From contig JBBKWJ010000216.1 of NCBI GenBank assembly GCA_037968895.1, forward strand, positions 1-37,363: a DNA stretch of 37,363 bases, written 5' to 3'. The notes beneath the pieces are model-generated. The model was not told the DNA's origin and ran no database searches. It saw nothing but the letters and a program-made list of their open reading frames with translations. The translations under genes and the position numbers were made by a program. Shown piece by piece: positions 1 to 7,147 of this stretch. How positions within the stretch are numbered: the stretch's first letter is position 1; every line of letters starts with the position of its first letter. Origin of the DNA: JBBKWJ01 sp037968895 (GTDB taxonomy: Bacteria > Actinomycetota > Acidimicrobiia > Acidimicrobiales > SZUA-35).

Positions 1-596
1 GTGACGTAGACGAATGCGATGCCGAGATCGGAGTGCAAACTCGTGAGTTCGCTCTGCATTTCCTGGCGGAGCTTGAGGTCGAGCGCACCAAGCGGCTCGT
101 CGAGCAACAAGACCTGGGGTTGGTTTACGAGAGCTCGGGCGAGAGCCACACGTTGTTGCTGGCCCCCCGAGAGCTGGCTCGGCTTGCGGGCAGTTAAGGC
201 GCCGAGTTGGACCTTCGAGATCGCCTCATCGGCTAGCCGTTTGGCCTCGTCCTTTGGCACTTTCTTCATGAGAAGGCCGAACATCACGTTGTCGATCACG
301 GTCATGTGGGGAAACAGCGCGTAGTTCTGAAACACGGTGTTGACCGGGCGCTGGTCTGGCGGGTCGAGGCCCATCTCCTTGCCCCCGATAGAGAGCGCTC
401 CGAGCGTCGGGTATTCGAAGCCGGCAATCATCCGGAGGGTGGTGGTTTTTCCGCAACCAGATGGGCCGAGCAACGAGAAGAACTCGCCTTGGGCGATCTC
501 AAGATCGATGTTGTCGACTGCGGTGAAATCGCCGAATCTCTTGGTCACCCCTTGCAGTTGAACAGCGAGTTCCGTGTCATGACTCTGTGCTGACAA
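1..596 (-). CDS. potA: ABC transporter ATP-binding protein, spermidine/putrescine (PotA) type, 3' end cut by window
   Basis: ATPase subunit that would power import of a polyamine-like substrate at the inner face of the membrane. The visible 198 residues carry, in order, Walker A GPSGCGKT (about residues 44-51), the Q-loop VFQNYALFPHMTV typical of PotA/CysA-type importers, the signature LSGGQQQR and Walker B LLLDEP; the H-loop and the regulatory C-terminal domain lie beyond the window edge. I chose the TTG at 596-594 because GGGAG lies 9 nt upstream; a GTG at codon 17 would trim the protein into the first beta strand. It lies 154 nt downstream of an aminotransferase on the same strand, which suggests uptake coupled to amine catabolism (inference). 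Polyamine specificity rests on overall PotA-like sequence and context only. Confidence 0.88.
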   Translation of the reverse strand, partial: MSAQSHDTELAVQLQGVTKRFGDFTAVDNIDLEIAQGEFFSLLGPSGCGKTTTLRMIAGFEYPTLGALSIGGKEMGLDPPDQRPVNTVFQNYALFPHMTVIDNVMFGLLMKKVPKDEAKRLADEAISKVQLGALTARKPSQLSGGQQQRVALARALVNQPQVLLLDEPLGALDLKLRQEMQSELTSLHSDLGIAFVYV

Positions 597-629
597 TGCC
601 CGTATCTCCCGATCAGAAAGACTCTTCCA

Positions 630-646
630 TCTTTCGACTCGAAAGA
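630..646. promoter_or_regulatory. 17-bp palindrome with flanking direct repeats upstream of potA
   Basis: TCTTTCGA-C-TCGAAAGA is a perfect 8+1+8 inverted repeat. The decamer GAAAGACTCT occurs twice, at 616-625 and 641-650, the second overlapping the palindrome. On the minus strand a possible promoter, TTGCCG-N18-TAAAGT, lies just upstream (TAAAGT at 659-654), so the palindrome would fall in the early transcribed region. It is a plausible operator for potA; the regulator is unknown. Confidence 0.4.
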
Positions 647-750
647 CTCTCACACTTTACGATCACACGCTCGACCACGGCAAAAGTGGTTCGCGGTGTG
701 GCGAGTGTCTTTAGGTCGGGCAATTTGGTTCAGCTGTGGCTGGGCTGAAA

Positions 751-2118
751 TTAGACGCTGGCCGCTGTTGATGCTTGCTCAATCGCCGCTCGCAGCGTTT
801 CGACGAGTTGGTCTATCTCATCCCGAGTAATGATGAGCGGAGGCGACATTACACAGCTGCTATATACCGGCCGAACGATCAGCCCGTTCTTCTGGCTGAT
901 TCGGTCGACGTTCTGTAGGAACTCGCTGTCGCGGGCTTCGTCTGGATTGTCGGGGTCCAGGCTGCATTCGATGGCAGCCATCAGGCCTTCGCCCCGTACC
1001 TCGCGGACGACGTCGAGCGCTGCTAGCTCCCCGAGACGTTGCTGGAAATAGGGTCCGACGTCACGAACGTGGTCGAGGAGGCGCTCTTCTTCGATGATGT
1101 CGAGGTTCTTTTCGGCAGCGGCGACTGCAACCGGATGGCCGGAGTAGGTGAAACCGTTGGTGAAGTAGGTGGGATCGGCCTTCAGGTCGCGTAGCTCATC
1201 AAAGAGGCGATCCGAGATAAACAGCGCACCCATTGGGATGTAGCCCGATGTCAGCCCTTTGGCCGTGGTGATCATGTCTGGCACGATTCCAAAGTTGTCG
1301 TCTGAGGCAAACATCGAGCCGAGACGGCCGAACGCGGTGACAACCTCGTCACTTATGTAGAGGACGTCGTGGGCACGACAGATTTCGCGTGTTCGTTGGT
1401 GGTAGCCAGGAGGCGGCACGACTACACCGCCAGACCCAAGAACGGGTTCGGCGATAAATGCACCAACCGACTCGGCTCCAAGCTCGAGGATTTTCTGTTC
1501 GAGTTCGTCGACCAAGAAGTCGCAGAAAGATTCGACCGACATGCCGGCCGGCCGGTCAAGTGGCTTGGGATTGGAGATGTGGTGAACGAGCCCTTCGGCC
1601 ATGTCCATGTAGAGCTTGTCGCCGGCCTTGCCCGAGCAGGTGGCACCGAGGAATGTGCTGCCGTGATAACCGCCGCGGCGAGCGATGATCTGCTTCTTCT
1701 TTTGAAGGCCGCGGCAGTTGTTGTAGAAGAACATGAATCGAAGTGCGCTGTCGACGGCTGTCGATCCACAGGTCGTGTAGAACACATGGTTCAAGTCGCC
1801 GGGGGAGTAGGCGGCCAGTCGTTTGGTGAGACGCAGCGTGTGATCCATTCCGAACGACCATGGCGAGACGTAGCCAAGCGTCATCGCTTGATTCGCAATT
1901 GCTTCGGCGATCTCGGTCCGACCGTGGCCGACGTTGACGCACCACATGCCGCCCGGGCCATCGATGAGTCGATTGCCTGCATCGTCGTAGACATAGATGC
2001 CTTCGCCGCGAGTCAGGAACGTCTTCGATGATCTCGCGACCGAGACGTCCTCCCACGGATAAACGACGTGCTCGTCAAACTTCTGACGATCGGTCTCAGT
2101 GAGTTGTGATGCAGTCAT
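751..2118 (-). CDS. Class III PLP-dependent aminotransferase (putrescine/omega-amino acid:pyruvate type)
   Basis: Fold-type I, class III aminotransferase of 455 residues, normal length for the family. It would move the terminal amino group of an amine or omega-amino acid to a keto acid such as pyruvate. The PLP-binding features are visible: ISDEVVTAFGR with Asp257, the Schiff-base lysine Lys287 in TTAKGLTSGY, and the GPGGMWCVNVGHG region near residues 54-66. The sequence most resembles SpuC-like putrescine-pyruvate and omega-amino acid:pyruvate aminotransferases. A PotA-type ATPase gene follows on the same strand, which fits polyamine degradation, but beta-alanine or taurine as substrate cannot be excluded. 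The ATG at 2118 is preceded by a CATACT-like -10 element only 6 nt away and no good Shine-Dalgarno, so the mRNA may be leaderless. Confidence 0.87.
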   Translation of the reverse strand: MTASQLTETDRQKFDEHVVYPWEDVSVARSSKTFLTRGEGIYVYDDAGNRLIDGPGGMWCVNVGHGRTEIAEAIANQAMTLGYVSPWSFGMDHTLRLTKRLAAYSPGDLNHVFYTTCGSTAVDSALRFMFFYNNCRGLQKKKQIIARRGGYHGSTFLGATCSGKAGDKLYMDMAEGLVHHISNPKPLDRPAGMSVESFCDFLVDELEQKILELGAESVGAFIAEPVLGSGGVVVPPPGYHQRTREICRAHDVLYISDEVVTAFGRLGSMFASDDNFGIVPDMITTAKGLTSGYIPMGALFISDRLFDELRDLKADPTYFTNGFTYSGHPVAVAAAEKNLDIIEEERLLDHVRDVGPYFQQRLGELAALDVVREVRGEGLMAAIECSLDPDNPDEARDSEFLQNVDRISQKNGLIVRPVYSSCVMSPPLIITRDEIDQLVETLRAAIEQASTAASV

Positions 2119-2156
2119 GGAGTCAGTATGACCTCAGCGCATCGGCTGCGTCAGGT

Positions 2157-3578
2157 TCAGCGGCCAGTAAGCCATCGCCTGACCCGGCTGGCCGCCTTCG
2201 ATTCGATGTCGTCGAGGACACGAAGCTCGACCATTCTTTGCACGGTTTGCGCCGCAAAAATCTGGGCAAGAACTGTGTCGCTAGGTGAGGGGCCTGCTTC
2301 TTGGGGCCAAAGTTCATCCGAAGCGAAGAGCGCCTTCACGACATACTGCATGGTGCGTCGTGACACTGACATGCCTGCTGCTCGAGCAAGGTCTCGAGAC
2401 GACCGGGTAAGTCGGTTGGCGGTTGCGGTTGACGAGTTCGTTGGCTTGACCCGACGCCATGACTCAGCAAGATGTTCGAAAAGTACGGGCCAGTCGGCTG
2501 CGGCCACGAGCGGAAACTCTGGATCGATCCGCCTCAACTGGCGAGCTGCACCCGGTGTCGTCGGCGCCTCAGCTTCTTCATCGTGAGGATCTTCGTCGCT
2601 GTCGACAGACTGAGTTGCGGCCTCGGCCGAATCGCTGTCGACGATCGGAAGCAGATAGGCGCGACGGCCGGTGCTCATTTCTCCCTCAGGAACAGCGTGG
2701 CGGACGAATCGTTTAAAGCTCCCGTGCCCAAACCAGTCATCGCTGACCTCGGCGCCAAACTCGCGCTGCAAGGCCCACGCCAGCGCAGCCAGATCGATCG
2801 GTCTGTCGAGCGACTCCCAGCGGGTTCGGAGCAGCACTGCAGCGTCCGCCGCCTGTCCAGCCAGATCGCTTTCGGCGACGCCAAGGCTGTCGTCAGGTTC
2901 GGCAACGATCTCTTGGTCTATGCGGTCGAGTTCGGTCCGTAGGTCTTCGGCGATGTCGTCGAGAATCGAGAGGAGGTCGGCCATTCGTGTACTAAGCACA
3001 TCGACGAGAGGCGGGAGCGCACCGTCTTTGCTGTAGGTGTCTTCGTGGGTGAGTTCTCCCCAGCTGTCCTGCAACAGAGTGCGAACTTGGAGTTCGCACA
3101 CAACCGGCGTGTCGTTCACTGTGATGCCGAGATTTACGTGCCAGCCCCGATAGCCCGACTCCTTGGGCTCGGCGACGTAGTCACGTTCGGTGGTGGGGTC
3201 GAGGTGCAGGCCGCCCCAGGCGGATCGTGGCACGGCATCAAGGGCGGTCTGCACCATCTCGATATCGCGGACGTTAATGCACGTCATGCGTAGGCCAACG
3301 AGGTCGTCGACGACGCCGGGAATATCGTCAACGGTTGCGATCCGGCCCTGGTAGCGAGGCTGCCGGATCTTGCGCCAGGTGCGGCGCTTGGATTTCACTC
3401 GACCGCTTGTGCTACGAATTCGGGCGAGGTCGCGGTCGGTCAGAAGCTCGGCGAGGAGCGAATCAAGAGCCGCTGATGCCTCGTCGAGTGCAGGCTCGAG
3501 AATCTCGGCCCGGTACGCGTCGTACCAGACGCCAAATTCGGCGTAGCCGATCTCTTGCTCAACGGAAGATGCGCTCAC
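2157..3578 (-). CDS. Stand-alone RelA/SpoT-domain (p)ppGpp synthetase-like protein with extra C-terminal region
   Basis: Putative alarmone synthetase that would transfer pyrophosphate from ATP to a guanine nucleotide. Numbering from the GTG at 3578 (473 aa), the RelA_SpoT synthetase signatures are present: RVKSK (60-64), DDLVGLR (91-97), the G-loop ESGYRGWH (140-147) and CELQVRT (161-167) with the catalytic Glu, followed by a His-containing ELTHEDTYS. There is no HD hydrolase domain before it and no TGS/ACT region, so it is neither Rel nor a minimal small alarmone synthetase. About 250 further residues contain an acidic, low-complexity linker (around 320-345) and a basic helical end. The open frame extends upstream to 3641, but that part is encoded by a REP palindrome. 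TACGGT (3592-3587) lies 8 nt before GTG 3578, a leaderless-type start. Toxin, defence or housekeeping roles are all possible. Confidence 0.8.
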   Translation of the reverse strand: MSASSVEQEIGYAEFGVWYDAYRAEILEPALDEASAALDSLLAELLTDRDLARIRSTSGRVKSKRRTWRKIRQPRYQGRIATVDDIPGVVDDLVGLRMTCINVRDIEMVQTALDAVPRSAWGGLHLDPTTERDYVAEPKESGYRGWHVNLGITVNDTPVVCELQVRTLLQDSWGELTHEDTYSKDGALPPLVDVLSTRMADLLSILDDIAEDLRTELDRIDQEIVAEPDDSLGVAESDLAGQAADAAVLLRTRWESLDRPIDLAALAWALQREFGAEVSDDWFGHGSFKRFVRHAVPEGEMSTGRRAYLLPIVDSDSAEAATQSVDSDEDPHDEEAEAPTTPGAARQLRRIDPEFPLVAAADWPVLFEHLAESWRRVKPTNSSTATANRLTRSSRDLARAAGMSVSRRTMQYVVKALFASDELWPQEAGPSPSDTVLAQIFAAQTVQRMVELRVLDDIESKAASRVRRWLTGR

Positions 3579-3586
3579 GATGATGC

Positions 3587-3592
3587 ACCGTA
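3587..3592 (-). promoter_or_regulatory. -10 box of a leaderless-type promoter for the RelA/SpoT-domain gene
   Basis: TACGGT on the minus strand sits 8 nt before the GTG start, and no Shine-Dalgarno is visible. The same hexamer stands 7 nt before the NUDIX start at 29181. Confidence 0.4.
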
Positions 3593-3613
3593 GCAACCTG
3601 CGAACGCTACGAA

Positions 3614-3650
3614 CGCGAACACTTGGGTGTCTGACACCCAACCGTTCGTT
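3614..3650. repeat. REP-like palindrome, copy A (diverged)
   Basis: The core TTGGGTGTC-T-GACACCCAA (3623-3641) is a perfect 9+1+9 inverted repeat, with CGAAC on the left and GTTCGTT on the right. It matches the two copies that flank the RAYT gene (18828-18863 and 19727-19763) in layout and flanks. The core differs by paired substitutions (GGGTGTC/GACACCC in place of GGGGTC/GACCCC), so base pairing is kept. It begins directly after the stop codon of the metallophosphoesterase gene (TAA at 3653-3651). Confidence 0.75.
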
Positions 3651-5114
3651 TTAGGGGAAGGGGTTGGCGCGGGCGAACTCGGCCGACTGACTAAACCAGA
3701 TGACGACGTTGCCTCGCGAATTGCCTTTGGCCAAGATGTCGGTCCAGTAGGTCCAGCCGCCTTGATCGGGCTCGCGGTTCATCACGTTGAGATAGAGACG
3801 TCTGACAAACTCTCGGTTGTTGAGGTTGCCGTACTGTTGCTGAAACTCTGGCGAGGCTGCGAACTCGACGGCTACATCTTCGAGGCTCAAACCATTGCTG
3901 TGAAGCGTGTGCCAATAGGTAAAGCCGCCGTTGTCTGGATCTCGCCGAAACACGGCTCGGTAGAGGCGAAACACGTTGCCGCCCTTCGCATCGAGCTCGT
4001 GTGCCTTTGGCGTGAATTTTGCAGGCTGGGTTGGCGTCACCGGAGGGGCGGCATCGGCGTTCACACAATCGCGACTGCCGCCGTCAAGTTCGACCCCGTC
4101 GAGGTTGAGGAACGACCACGAGTAGCTACCGGCAGCCAAGTCCATCTCGGCGATGCCGTGGGACTGGATACGAACAGCAGAGTTAGCGACCGGATTGCCT
4201 GTCGGGCGAAGGGGCACGCCGCCAGTACCAACGATCATGAGCTGGAAGCCATCGGCTGCGGCCTGACCTGACGCGTTCTGAGGGTTAAACCGTTCGTAGT
4301 GATGGGCGTGACCGGCAAACACCACATCGGTTCCGGCCTCGTACAGCAGTTGGTGCAACGGCTCAAGGTAAACCTGGTTGCCGTAATTGGGAAAGCTCGT
4401 CCAACGAGGGTGGTGCATCATCGCAATTCGGCACACGTTTGCAGGAGCGGAGTCCAGCACGCCTTCGAGCCATTTGTATTGAGGCGACCCGACGCCACAC
4501 CCGCCGACCTCGGAACAGTTGCTGTTGAGGGCCAGTACTTGCCAGCCGTCGATCCACGACTCGTAGTAGAGCTTGTCGGCCGGTCCAGCGGCGAGCCCAA
4601 AGTAGCGGACGTACCCTGCCGCGCCAGGCGTGAGGTACTCGTGGTTTCCAGGGACCGGAATCATCCGCCCTTTATGTCGACCAAGCTTTGGCGCAAAGCA
4701 GTTGGCAAAGTCTTCGTCTGAACCAATGGGGTATACGAGGTCGCCGAGAGCGAGAATCTTGCCGGGCCGAACGTCGAGTAAGTTGCCGACTTCGGCCGCC
4801 ACGTTGTTGTCGTCACAACTCGCCATATCGCCGACCGCAATAACTCGGGTTCCTTGTGCTTTGCCTGGCGTGACGGCCGCCAACATGCCCGATCGGTAAC
4901 CCTCTGAACCAGCCGTGTCGACCGCTTTGACGTAGCGCCAGTAGGTGGTTTCGGGCTTAAGGTTGTGGTCGGTGAACGCGGCCGACGCCGGACTGTCGGC
5001 AAGACCAACAATCGAGAGCAGCAACGCCACGAGCAACATCAGGAAAGTGCGAGCGTGTTTGTAAAGTCTCACGGTTTCCACCGTCCTAGTCCCGGTTGTG
5101 TTGTGGCGATTCAC
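3651..5114 (-). CDS. Secreted metallophosphoesterase with C-terminal DUF4214 repeats
   Basis: Exported calcineurin-like phosphoesterase of 487 residues. A basic N-terminus, a hydrophobic stretch (about 23-39) and ASA-AF near residue 46 form a signal peptide. The next 35 residues look like only the second half of a fibronectin III domain (TDHNLKPETTYWRYVKAVD). The dinuclear-metal motifs follow: GDMASCD (95-101), GDLVYP (124-129), GNHEY (156-160), HHPRW and GHAHHYER, a purple acid phosphatase-like arrangement. After a Pro/Thr linker come two DUF4214-type units (RLYRAVFRRDPDNGGFTYW and RLYLNVMNREPDQGGWTYW), commonly found at the ends of surface proteins. Substrate unknown; a phosphomonoesterase or phosphodiesterase acting outside the cell is likely. 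The gene is divergent from rnhB, and a REP element abuts its stop codon. Confidence 0.85.
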   Translation of the reverse strand: MNRHNTTGTRTVETVRLYKHARTFLMLLVALLLSIVGLADSPASAAFTDHNLKPETTYWRYVKAVDTAGSEGYRSGMLAAVTPGKAQGTRVIAVGDMASCDDNNVAAEVGNLLDVRPGKILALGDLVYPIGSDEDFANCFAPKLGRHKGRMIPVPGNHEYLTPGAAGYVRYFGLAAGPADKLYYESWIDGWQVLALNSNCSEVGGCGVGSPQYKWLEGVLDSAPANVCRIAMMHHPRWTSFPNYGNQVYLEPLHQLLYEAGTDVVFAGHAHHYERFNPQNASGQAAADGFQLMIVGTGGVPLRPTGNPVANSAVRIQSHGIAEMDLAAGSYSWSFLNLDGVELDGGSRDCVNADAAPPVTPTQPAKFTPKAHELDAKGGNVFRLYRAVFRRDPDNGGFTYWHTLHSNGLSLEDVAVEFAASPEFQQQYGNLNNREFVRRLYLNVMNREPDQGGWTYWTDILAKGNSRGNVVIWFSQSAEFARANPFP

Positions 5115-5201
5115 AAGTGGTTTGCTCGACTAGCTTGGCAGGATTGGCGACTGCCGACGTAGGCGAAGTGACCTAATTTCGTCACCAGTGAGGATCCGAT
5201 C

Positions 5202-5909
5202 GTGGTGAAACTGAGAAAGGCGATCAAGTCGAAGCCGCCAGGGCTCAGCGAAGAACGCGCCTACTGGGACCGTGGACTCGACATAGTCGTCGGGTTCGAC
5301 GAGGTTGGGCGCGGCGCCTGGGCTGGTCCTTTGACCATAGGTGCTGTCGTTGTGCCGAAGGATCGCCGGATGTACAAGCTCCGAGACTCGAAGCAACTCA
5401 CTGAGTTGGAACGCGAAGACCTATTCGACAAGATCACCGAGTGGGCAGACGCATGGGCCATCGGGCACGCGTCTAATGCCGAATGTGACCGGCTCGGCAT
5501 GTCTGCCGCTCAGAAACTGGCAGCACAGCGTGCGCTCGCCAGTCTTGGTGTTGTTCCCGATGCGGTTTTGCTCGACGGGAAATGGGACTTTGTCGGACAT
5601 CCCGAGACAACGATGATTGTCAAAGGCGACGCAAAGTGTTTGTCGATCGCAGCCGCGTCGATTCTCGCCAAGGTCACCCGCGACCGGATGATGAGACTCG
5701 CAGCTAACGACCTCCCGGCCTACAACTTTGAGTTCAACAAGGGATACCCGTGTGCGAAACAAAAGGCGGCGCTGCAGGCATACGGGCCTTCCACCTTGCA
5801 TCGACGGTCTTGGGTATTCATGGACAACCTTTTGTGGAGTTCATGCGAACGGGTAGTCCCTGATTTTCGGATGGTATTGGACCAGCCCACGCTGTTCGAC
5901 GAGTCGTGA
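5202..5909 (+). CDS. rnhB: Ribonuclease HII
   Basis: Cytoplasmic endonuclease that cuts RNA in RNA-DNA hybrids and starts removal of single ribonucleotides from DNA. The family signature GFDEVGRG is at 31-38, giving catalytic Asp33 and Glu34; Asp125 (LLDG) and Asp161 (AKVTRDRM) complete the DEDD set. RDSKQLT (61-67) and the C-terminal YPCAKQKAALQAYGPS region (substrate-contacting in RNase HII) are also present. At 235 residues it is near the usual length. The start is the GTG at 5202, with GTGAGG 8 nt upstream; a second in-frame GTG follows at once. It is divergent from the phosphoesterase and is not obviously in an operon. Confidence 0.95.
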   Translation: MVKLRKAIKSKPPGLSEERAYWDRGLDIVVGFDEVGRGAWAGPLTIGAVVVPKDRRMYKLRDSKQLTELEREDLFDKITEWADAWAIGHASNAECDRLGMSAAQKLAAQRALASLGVVPDAVLLDGKWDFVGHPETTMIVKGDAKCLSIAAASILAKVTRDRMMRLAANDLPAYNFEFNKGYPCAKQKAALQAYGPSTLHRRSWVFMDNLLWSSCERVVPDFRMVLDQPTLFDES

Positions 5910-5919
5910 TCCGGAAGCC

Positions 5920-5939
5920 TCGCCGCACGATGTCGGCGA
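5920..5939 (+). terminator. Weak hairpin after rnhB
   Basis: TCGCCG-N8-CGGCGA forms a 6-bp stem just after the rnhB stop codon. No T-run follows, so a terminator role is only possible. Confidence 0.25.
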
Positions 5940-5983
5940 ATACAACTATCGTCGTGTCCTCAATCACCTGAAAGTGAAGTCTT

Positions 5984-6373
5984 ATGAAAAAGCTTGTCTC
6001 GTGCAGTCTTGTATTCGCACTGCTGGCAGCGAGCTGCGGCTCCTCCGGCAGCGTCGAGGCGTTTTGTGACACCTACGTCAAGATCGATGAGCAAACACAG
6101 TCGGATGCCGACTTGAGTAGTCCCGATGCGCTGGAGGACTACTTCAGCGCTACTCAGGACACATTCGACGAGCTTGCCGATGTTGCACCGAGCGACATTA
6201 AAGCCGATGCGCAGACGCTCAAGGAGGCCTTCGACGCCATCATGGGCGAGCTGGAGATAGTCGAATTTGATCCGACCCAGATCGAGTCCGGATTCTTCGA
6301 CAACGAAGCGGCCGACGAGGCCGCGGTTCGAATTGAAGAGTTCTATGGCGAGAACTGCCCAGTAGGGGAGTAA
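5984..6373 (+). CDS. Small hypothetical lipoprotein
   Basis: A 129-residue protein I do not recognise. MKKLVSC is followed by a hydrophobic stretch and a lipobox LAASC (Cys18), so it should be lipidated and anchored on the outer face of the membrane. The mature part is acidic and probably helical, with two cysteines (near residue 28 and in the C-terminal ENCPVGE) that could form a disulfide. This composition resembles many small actinobacterial lipoproteins of unknown role. A purine-rich GAAAGTGAAG precedes the ATG. The next gene starts 25 nt downstream on the same strand, so co-transcription is possible. Confidence 0.75.
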   Translation: MKKLVSCSLVFALLAASCGSSGSVEAFCDTYVKIDEQTQSDADLSSPDALEDYFSATQDTFDELADVAPSDIKADAQTLKEAFDAIMGELEIVEFDPTQIESGFFDNEAADEAAVRIEEFYGENCPVGE

Positions 6374-6398
6374 GGCAACCAGATAGGGTCCGACAGGT

Positions 6399-6824
6399 AT
6401 GGCTACTCAATCTCCCCGAAATGCCAGTCTTTGGGCGCTTGCCGCGTGGACGCTCTTCGTCTGGGTGAGCCGCGTGCGAAACATCGCGGTCGACGACGAG
6501 CTCGCCGGCTCCGACCGGATCATCCGGTTCGCTCTTTCCGGCGGTTTCGTCGTGCTTGGAGCCACCGTTGTCGTCGGCTTGATCCTTGCTCGAAACCTGC
6601 CTGAACTGCCAGCTTGGACCAAAACTGCCGGGCTGGTGTTGGCGTTCTACGGCATTGTGACTTGGTTGTTTCGCGGTGTCGATATTGCCATCGGCGACCA
6701 CTCACGCGGCTTCATTATCGTGCACCTTGTGCTCGGTCTGATCACCATTGGCCTCAGCCTGTTGGCACTTCGTTCCCTCAAGTATTCGTGGCGCAAGCCG
6801 AGCGACGCTAGGATCACCGCCTAA
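6399..6824 (+). CDS. Four-helix integral membrane protein of unknown function
   Basis: A 141-residue protein with about four hydrophobic segments (near residues 10-25, 42-63, 75-93 and 103-126) and a short basic C-terminus. The second loop is charged (SRVRNIAVDDELAGSDRIIR). I recognise no family motif. Its stop codon overlaps the start of the next gene (TAATG), so it is translationally linked to the Nfu_N-like gene, which in turn directly precedes a GHMP kinase gene. The three probably form one transcript. Membrane location is inferred from hydrophobicity alone. Confidence 0.7.
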   Translation: MATQSPRNASLWALAAWTLFVWVSRVRNIAVDDELAGSDRIIRFALSGGFVVLGATVVVGLILARNLPELPAWTKTAGLVLAFYGIVTWLFRGVDIAIGDHSRGFIIVHLVLGLITIGLSLLALRSLKYSWRKPSDARITA

Positions 6825-7147
6825 TGGGTCAGCTAGTGAGCGTTATCAAAGAGACATCAGTCAAACACGGCACCGTTCGGTTCGAAACGAACAGATCGTT
6901 CACCGGCATGGGGCATGAGCGATACGTCGCGGGTGACGACATTCAAACGAATCGTCCGCCTGACGAGTTAGCCAGAGCACTTCTCGCGACCGGACAGGTT
7001 GCGGCCGTACACGTCTACGCCCAGACCGTCACGGTTCAACTGGCGAGTGGCTCATCGGCCGATGGTCTCAAAGAGGTCATCGAAGGTATCTACACCTATT
7101 ACCGGCCAGGGGTCGAAGTGCCAACCGAAGAGTCTTTCGGGGCCTAA
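6824..7147 (+). CDS. Small protein resembling an isolated Nfu/NifU N-terminal domain
   Basis: A 107-residue soluble protein. The pattern TVRFETNRSFTG, then ELARALLATGQVAAVHVYAQTVTVQL resembles the Nfu_N domain pattern (RF..n..l..., then sPLA+aLF.i.GV.sVf...fVTVt). The C-terminal CxxC NifU domain that carries the Fe-S site is absent and the protein contains no cysteine, so it cannot itself be an Fe-S carrier. The assignment is a pattern match by eye and may be only a shared fold. It overlaps the preceding gene by one base (TAATG) and its TAA is immediately followed by the ATG of the GHMP kinase, so the three are tightly coupled. Confidence 0.55.
   Translation: MGQLVSVIKETSVKHGTVRFETNRSFTGMGHERYVAGDDIQTNRPPDELARALLATGQVAAVHVYAQTVTVQLASGSSADGLKEVIEGIYTYYRPGVEVPTEESFGA

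Noticed and set aside
1369..2031. Plus-strand frame of 220 codons
   Set aside because: Antisense to the aminotransferase, with no domain features.
3579..3641. Upstream extension of the RelA/SpoT-domain gene to TTG 3641
   Set aside because: The first residues are encoded by the REP palindrome, so the extension is not conserved coding sequence; GTG 3578 has a -10 box at leaderless distance.
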